From an uncultured Angelakisella sp. (GTDB lineage Bacteria > Bacillota > Clostridia > Oscillospirales > Ruminococcaceae), in assembly GCA_947564495.1 (NCBI GenBank), contig CANOCD010000023.1, forward strand, positions 1 to 10,548: DNA of 10,548 nt, written 5' to 3'. The translations under genes were made by a program, and so were the position numbers. Under the pieces are notes generated by a model. It saw only the letters and a program-made list of their open reading frames with translations. It was not told the origin of the DNA and made no database searches. Shown piece after piece: positions 6,592 to 10,548 of this stretch; position 1 is the first letter of the stretch; each line of letters starts with the position of its first letter.

Positions 6592-7830
6592 TCAGGGCTG
6601 GGGGATCTCTTTGTCGGACTGGGGCTCTGCCTCCTCCGGGGCCTCGGCGGCCTCCACGGGGGCGTCCTCGGTCCCCGCCTCGGCGGGGATGGCGGCCTGG
6701 GGCTCCTCACCGGCGGGGGGCTCCGCAGGGGATTCCTCGGGGACCTCTGCGGCTTCGGCGGGAGCGTCCCCGTCCAAGGCGGCTTCGGCGGGGGATTCTT
6801 CCCCGTCCTCGCTGGCCTCCACCAGGTCATCGCCCTCACCGGGAGCCTCGGAAGCCTCTTCCCGGGTCTCCCCGTCGGCAGAGGCGTCCCCGCCCTTGTT
6901 CTTCTCCTTGTCCAGCTCGGCGTCCACCTTGGCCATCCGCTCCCGGCTCTCGTCGGTATCCACGTAGAGGACAAAGGCGGCGGGGTCCTTCCGGCGGCGA
7001 AGCTCCATCACCGCCAGGATCAGCAGCGACCCGGCGCAGAGGGCCAGGGCCAGGACCTGGCTGACCCGGAAGGGGCCCCACATGAGGCTGTCGGTCCGCA
7101 GGCCCTCGATGAAGAACCGCCCCAGGCCGTACCAGGCCATGTAGCAGAGGCTCACCTGGCCGTCGTACTTCCGCCGGGGGGTGACAAGGAAAGCCAAAAT
7201 CAGGAATCCCGCCAGATTCCAGCAGAACTCATAGAAGAAGGTGGGGTGCACCGGCACGGTGGGGTCCACCATCACCCCCTGGGCGGCAAGGCTGTCCGCC
7301 ATGTTGAAGAGGTACCGGGAGACGGTGTTGGAGGTCATCCCCCAGGGGAGGGTGGTGTTGCAGCCGAAAGCCTCCTGGTTGAAGAAGTTGCCCCACCGCC
7401 CGATGGCCTGGGCCAGGAGCAGTCCGGTAAGGCCGCCGTCCAGGACGGGGAGAAACCGGGCCTTTTTGATCTTGCAGACGATCCAGCCGGTGAGGACCGA
7501 CCCGATGACCCCGCCGTAGATGGCGATGCCCCCCTCCCGGAAGGCGAAAATTTTTAGGAGGTTATCCTTGTACATATCCCACTGGAAGGCCACGAAGTAG
7601 AGGCGGGCCCCCACCATGCCGCCTACCACCGCCCAGAGGAGGATGTCCAGGCCGTCGTAGGGGTGGACCCCCAGCTGCCGGGCCCGGCAGTGGAAGTACC
7701 ACATCCCCGCCAGAAAACCCAGGGCAAAGGTGATGCCGTACCAATAGATGTTGTAGTTCCCGATGGAAAAGGCCACCCGGCTGATCTCAAAGTTGAGGCC
7801 CAGGCCGGGGAAGCTGACAAGTTCTGACAT
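6592..7830 (-). CDS. lgt: Prolipoprotein diacylglyceryl transferase with long acidic tail
   Basis: Lgt moves a diacylglyceryl group from phosphatidylglycerol to the lipobox cysteine of prelipoproteins, the first step of lipoprotein maturation in the cytoplasmic membrane. Residues 1-280 are the enzyme, with about seven hydrophobic segments. The signature G144[12 protein letters not shown]156 is complete, H195-P-T-F-F-Y-E201 follows, and Arg238 and Glu242 match catalytic-region residues of the E. coli enzyme. In [10 protein letters not shown] a Tyr105 sits where E. coli has His103, which I believe is common in clostridia. The protein is 412 residues against the usual 260-300. Residues 313-412 are low-complexity, with 34 acidic and only two basic residues, and should lie in the cytoplasm. 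AGGAAG lies ten bases before the ATG; yfmH ends 24 bases upstream. Confidence 0.95.
   Translation of the reverse strand: MSELVSFPGLGLNFEISRVAFSIGNYNIYWYGITFALGFLAGMWYFHCRARQLGVHPYDGLDILLWAVVGGMVGARLYFVAFQWDMYKDNLLKIFAFREGGIAIYGGVIGSVLTGWIVCKIKKARFLPVLDGGLTGLLLAQAIGRWGNFFNQEAFGCNTTLPWGMTSNTVSRYLFNMADSLAAQGVMVDPTVPVHPTFFYEFCWNLAGFLILAFLVTPRRKYDGQVSLCYMAWYGLGRFFIEGLRTDSLMWGPFRVSQVLALALCAGSLLILAVMELRRRKDPAAFVLYVDTDESRERMAKVDAELDKEKNKGGDASADGETREEASEAPGEGDDLVEASEDGEESPAEAALDGDAPAEAAEVPEESPAEPPAGEEPQAAIPAEAGTEDAPVEAAEAPEEAEPQSDKEIPQP
6631..6768 (-). repeat. Degenerate 36-bp repeat pair in lgt tail
   Basis: Two in-frame 36-base units, 6733-6768 and 6631-6666, encode [12 protein letters not shown] (residues 355-366) and [12 protein letters not shown] (389-400). 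They differ at two residues and at several silent sites. Shorter ESPAE copies occur at residues 345-349 and 366-370. The pattern suggests the tail grew by slippage or duplication of a short acidic, Ala/Pro-rich unit. Confidence 0.6.
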
Positions 7831-7854
7831 AACGGTTCGACTTCCTTTCGCAGA

Positions 7855-9132
7855 TCACGCAGGGTTTACCACCGACAGGGCGCCGTACTCCGGGTCCAGG
7901 TCGGCTTGGAGGCGGGCCTCCAGCTGGGGGATGGTCAGCTCCTTCACCCAGTCCAGGATCTCGTACATATTGTCCATGCCGGAGAAGTGAGCCTGCATCA
8001 GCATACTGGCCACCGACTCCACCCGGCTGAAAATGCCGATATACCGCCCGTAGGCCGCCTTGCGGCACCGGCGGAAAGCCTCGGGGTCGATGCCCTCGGC
8101 CCGGACCCGGGCGATCTCCTCGCAGAGGGCCTGGTAGACCTTTTTGGGGTCCCGGCTCTCCCCGCCGTACATACAGCAGAGGTAATCCCGGCCGGCCAGG
8201 ACCTCGCTGCCAAAGGACCCGTTGATGAGCCCCCCGTCGTAGAGCCGCCGGTAAAGGGGGCTGCTCTCCCCGCAGAGGATCTCCATGAGGATCTCGTCGG
8301 CCAGCTGGTTCTTCATGTTCTGGAGGCTGTCCCCGGCCTCCCCCTTGAAGCCGATCTGGAAGAGGGGGGTGGAGACCGAAAGGGACTGCTCCACGTAGTG
8401 GCCCCCAACCTCCTGGGGCTCCCGGGCGTTGCGCCACTGGATGGTCACGTCCTCCCCCTTTTTGAGGATGCGGTCGGCGGCCTCCAGGACGTCCTCGGGG
8501 CGGAAGTTCCCCGCCACGGTGAGGACCATGTTCCCCAGGCTGTAGAAGGTGTGGTAGCACCGGTAGAGGAGGTCAGAGGTGATCTCGGCGATGGATTCGG
8601 TGGTCCCGGCGATGTCCAGGCGCACCGGGTTCTTCTGGTACAGGGTCTGGAGGAGGTTGAAGAGGGACCGCCACCCCGGGTCGTCGTCGTACATCCGGAT
8701 CTCCTGGCCGATGATGCCCTGCTCCTTCTGCACCGTCTCCGGGGTGAAGTAGGGCCGGGAGACGAAGTCCAGGAGAATTTCGATGGACTCCCGGAAATTC
8801 CCGGCGCAGCTGAACAGGTAGGCCGTTCGGTCGAAGGAGGTAAAGGCGTTGGCGTTGGCCCCGGTCCTGGCGTACTTGGCGAAGGCGTCCCCGTCCTCGC
8901 ACTCGAACATCTTGTGCTCTAAAAAGTGGGCGATGCCGGGGGGGACCTCCACGAAGTCCTCCTCCCGCTGGGTCTTGAAGGTGGTGTCGATGCTCCCCAC
9001 CTTGGCCGAGAACATGGCGTAGGCGGTGGAGTACCCCTCCATGGGGCAGAGCAGGATGGTCAGCCCCGAGGGGTGCTCCACCCGCTGGAACCGCTCCCCC
9101 AGGGCGGGGGAGGAAACGAACTCACTCCTCAT
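7855..9132 (-). CDS. yfmH: M16-family metallopeptidase, YfmH type
   Basis: A 425-residue M16 peptidase-like protein matching in length and layout B. subtilis YmfH; NCBI naming links this family to 5-aminopentanol modification of EF-P. The inverted zinc motif is intact: H69-F-L-E-H73, with Glu72 as the general base and Glu144 in KEQGIIGQEI as third ligand. The second half, from about residue 215, is the paired non-catalytic M16 domain. I chose the ATG at 9132: AGGAGG at 9142-9147 is nine bases upstream. ATG 9141 is directly adjacent to that site and 9168 has none. It overlaps yfmF by 11 bases, so the two are co-translated, fitting a two-subunit enzyme. No signal peptide is seen, so it is likely cytoplasmic. 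Confidence 0.88.
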   Translation of the reverse strand: MRSEFVSSPALGERFQRVEHPSGLTILLCPMEGYSTAYAMFSAKVGSIDTTFKTQREEDFVEVPPGIAHFLEHKMFECEDGDAFAKYARTGANANAFTSFDRTAYLFSCAGNFRESIEILLDFVSRPYFTPETVQKEQGIIGQEIRMYDDDPGWRSLFNLLQTLYQKNPVRLDIAGTTESIAEITSDLLYRCYHTFYSLGNMVLTVAGNFRPEDVLEAADRILKKGEDVTIQWRNAREPQEVGGHYVEQSLSVSTPLFQIGFKGEAGDSLQNMKNQLADEILMEILCGESSPLYRRLYDGGLINGSFGSEVLAGRDYLCCMYGGESRDPKKVYQALCEEIARVRAEGIDPEAFRRCRKAAYGRYIGIFSRVESVASMLMQAHFSGMDNMYEILDWVKELTIPQLEARLQADLDPEYGALSVVNPA

Positions 9133-10426
9133 CTTGGGCATCCTCCTTTTCCCCTCCCTTGCTGGCAAGGAAGTAGACGGTATCCAGGGTCACCTTTTTG
9201 GCGGCGGCCACGACCTCTTCCCGGCCGATGTCCCCCATGGCGGCGGCCACTTCCTCCGGGGTGTCGCTCCGGCCCAGAAGGATCTGGGTCAGATACCAGC
9301 TCTCCAGCCCCGAAAGGCTGTCCGGCACCGAGTGAAGGCTGTTGACATAGGACCGCCGGGCGGACTCCAGCTCCTCGTCAGTGAACTCCCCTTTGGCCAC
9401 CGCCTCCAGCTGTTCCAGGATGGCGGCCCGGGCCTGGGGCTGGTTCTCCCGCTCCACCCCGATGTCCACCAGGGTGGCCCCGGTCATCTGGTCGAACCGG
9501 GCGGCGCAGTAGTAGCAGAGGCTCTTCTCCTCCCGGACATGGACAAAGAGCCGGGAGAAGGGGCTCCCCCCGTAGAGGAAGGTCATCAGCTTCATGGCGT
9601 CGGTCTCCCGCTTATCCGCCAGGTGTCCGGTGCGGAAGCCCAGGGCCATCTTGGACTGGGCGATGTCCAGTTCCACCGTCTTTTCCCGGACGGCGGCGGC
9701 GGTCTCGGTCACCGGCTCCGGGACAAAGGGGGCGGGGTGGCGCTCCAGCGCCCCGAAGAGCCGGGAAAACTCCTCCCGGGCGCTGTCGGGGGAACCACAG
9801 CCCACAAAGAGGATCTCCACCCGGGCGGTGTCCAGGAGACGGGCGTGGCGCTCCGCCGCCTCTTCGGGGGTGATGGCCTTTGCCTTTTCCACCCAGCCGT
9901 ACCGGGGGATGGCAAAGCGGGTGCCCTGGAACATCAGGGCCCGGCACTGGTTGACGGTGTAGGCCCGCTTGTCGTTGATCTCCGCCTGGATGGTGTCCAC
10001 AAGGTTCTGCCGCTCCAGTTCCAGGTCCTCCCTGGGGAAGGCCCCGTCCGTCACGTTGGGGGTCAGCACCAGCTCCCCCAGGAGCCGGGCGCACCCGGCG
10101 GTGACCTCCTCCCGGTCCAGGGCAAAGCGGTCGTCGATGCCCACGATGGCGCAGCTGAGGACCTGGCGTTCCCCGATCTTCATCACGTCGGCGCTGAGGG
10201 AGGCCCCGTAGAGTTCGCAGAGGGTCTTGCTCAGTTCGGTAAAATCGGGGCAGTTTTTGCTCCCCCGGCGCAGGAGGAAGGGGAGGATGGCGTTCACCGT
10301 CACCGTCTCCTCCTCCAGGGGGGTCAGGAGATTCACGCTGATAAGGTTATGCTTGAACTTCCGGTCCTGGATGCTGGTGAAGTACACTTCGTTCCCCAGC
10401 CGGACCCGATCCAGCTTCTGCTTCAT
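9122..10426 (-). CDS. yfmF: M16-family peptidase-like subunit, YfmF type
   Basis: A 434-residue M16-fold protein that lacks the zinc motif: where HxxEH is expected it has LPFLLRRGS. It does carry the C-terminal M16 element GGSPFSRLF...R298-E-E-K-S-L-C-Y305, whose Arg and Tyr assist catalysis in trans in two-subunit M16B enzymes. With YfmH it therefore looks like the non-metal partner of a heterodimer, corresponding to B. subtilis YmfF. The substrate is unknown; the name ties the pair to EF-P modification, yet no efp gene is in the window. The ATG at 10426 has AAGGGAG seven bases upstream. A longer frame reaching 10504 crosses the promoter. It is the first gene of the five-gene operon. Confidence 0.87.
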   Translation of the reverse strand: MKQKLDRVRLGNEVYFTSIQDRKFKHNLISVNLLTPLEEETVTVNAILPFLLRRGSKNCPDFTELSKTLCELYGASLSADVMKIGERQVLSCAIVGIDDRFALDREEVTAGCARLLGELVLTPNVTDGAFPREDLELERQNLVDTIQAEINDKRAYTVNQCRALMFQGTRFAIPRYGWVEKAKAITPEEAAERHARLLDTARVEILFVGCGSPDSAREEFSRLFGALERHPAPFVPEPVTETAAAVREKTVELDIAQSKMALGFRTGHLADKRETDAMKLMTFLYGGSPFSRLFVHVREEKSLCYYCAARFDQMTGATLVDIGVERENQPQARAAILEQLEAVAKGEFTDEELESARRSYVNSLHSVPDSLSGLESWYLTQILLGRSDTPEEVAAAMGDIGREEVVAAAKKVTLDTVYFLASKGGEKEDAQDEE

Positions 10427-10474
10427 TGGCTCGCTCCCTTGTTTTTTTGGCGGGGATGACCCGCAGTTCTTTTT

Positions 10475-10503
10475 ATTATACACAACCCCGGGAGGAATTT
10501 CCA
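10475..10503 (-). promoter_or_regulatory. Promoter of yfmF-yfmH-lgt-folD operon
   Basis: On the minus strand a perfect TATAAT (10480-10475) is preceded at 17 bases by TGGAAA (10503-10498), four of six to the -35 consensus. Transcription should begin near 10468, leaving a leader of about 40 nt. It is the only promoter-like site I see before the first gene, and the operon genes behind it have gaps of 25 bases or less. Confidence 0.65.
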
Positions 10504-10529
10504 TAGGGCAGGGGGGGTAGAAGGGGAGG

Positions 10530-10546
10530 TTTACAAAAAATTCACG
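10530..10546 (+). promoter_or_regulatory. Possible PhoP-type direct repeat
   Basis: TTTACA (10530-10535) and TTCACG (10541-10546) are spaced by five A, an 11-base period like the TT-ACA repeats bound by PhoP in Gram-positive bacteria. Only two copies are visible before the window ends. It would serve a divergent gene to the right, which is not seen. Chance is a real alternative. Confidence 0.2.
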
Positions 10547-10548
10547 CC

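Noticed and set aside
6595..6894. Acidic Lgt tail as a separate gene or a fused domain
   Set aside because: It is in frame with Lgt with no stop or start between, and has no domain-like hydrophobic pattern; treated as a disordered extension.
5991..7557. Long plus-strand frames (357 and 390 codons) over folD and lgt
   Set aside because: Low-complexity Gly/Pro/Arg products antisense to clear enzymes; no ribosome binding site or promoter.
7906..10459. Long plus-strand frames (338 and 477 codons) over yfmH and yfmF
   Set aside because: Antisense shadows of two M16 proteins with biased Gly/Val/Leu/His composition and no domain.
10427..10504. Longer N-terminus for YfmF starting at 10504
   Set aside because: It would run through the TATAAT promoter and lacks a ribosome binding site, whereas ATG 10426 has AAGGGAG at seven bases.
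10528..10536. GGTTTACAA, identical to one half of a BirA operator, upstream of yfmF
   Set aside because: No matching TTGTAAACC half-site at the needed distance on the left, so it is a single half-site and likely chance.

Overview
The window reads as an ordinary chromosomal stretch of a GC-rich member of the Bacillota, most likely Clostridia in the Oscillospiraceae (Flavonifractor-like). This is inferred from the yqzL-recO pair, the paired M16 peptidase-like proteins YfmF/YfmH, purine-rich AGGAGG ribosome binding sites, and strong GC bias at third codon positions. I see no insertion sequence, phage gene, CRISPR array, tRNA or rRNA, and no sign of recent transfer.

There are four transcription blocks. 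(1) Plus strand, 90-1755: a small YqzL-family ORF, recO (recombination mediator) and a Cof-type HAD phosphatase, ending at a hairpin (about 1763-1803) that also serves the convergent block. (2) Minus strand, 4490-1829: an EF-G-like translation GTPase of the FusA2/EF-G-2 type followed by a YbjN-domain protein. This block is driven by a near-consensus promoter (TTGCTA, 17 bp, TATAAT) with a structured leader of about 113 nt. (3) Plus strand, 4874-5416: bioY, the biotin-binding subunit of an ECF transporter. Its promoter (TTGACA, 17 bp, TATCAT) is overlapped by a BirA-like operator palindrome, so biotin repression can be read from the sequence. (4) Minus strand, 10426-5500: a tightly packed five-gene operon, yfmF-yfmH-lgt-folD-DUF6485, ending in a perfect 16-bp bidirectional terminator shared with bioY.

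The functions are housekeeping: DNA repair, a ribosome-associated GTPase, vitamin uptake, lipoprotein lipidation (Lgt), one-carbon metabolism (FolD) and a two-subunit M16 peptidase-like pair linked in current naming to EF-P modification. The intergenic region 4491-4873 (383 bp) holds two divergent promoters, the BirA-like operator and two leader hairpins. About 114 bp in its middle (4639-4752) shows nothing I can name.

I do not see a clear new system. The points most worth a second look are the BirA-like operator on bioY, the highly acidic C-terminal tail of Lgt, the alternative leader pairings before the EF-G-like gene, the missing switch-II histidine in that GTPase, and the small cysteine-rich gene translationally coupled to folD.
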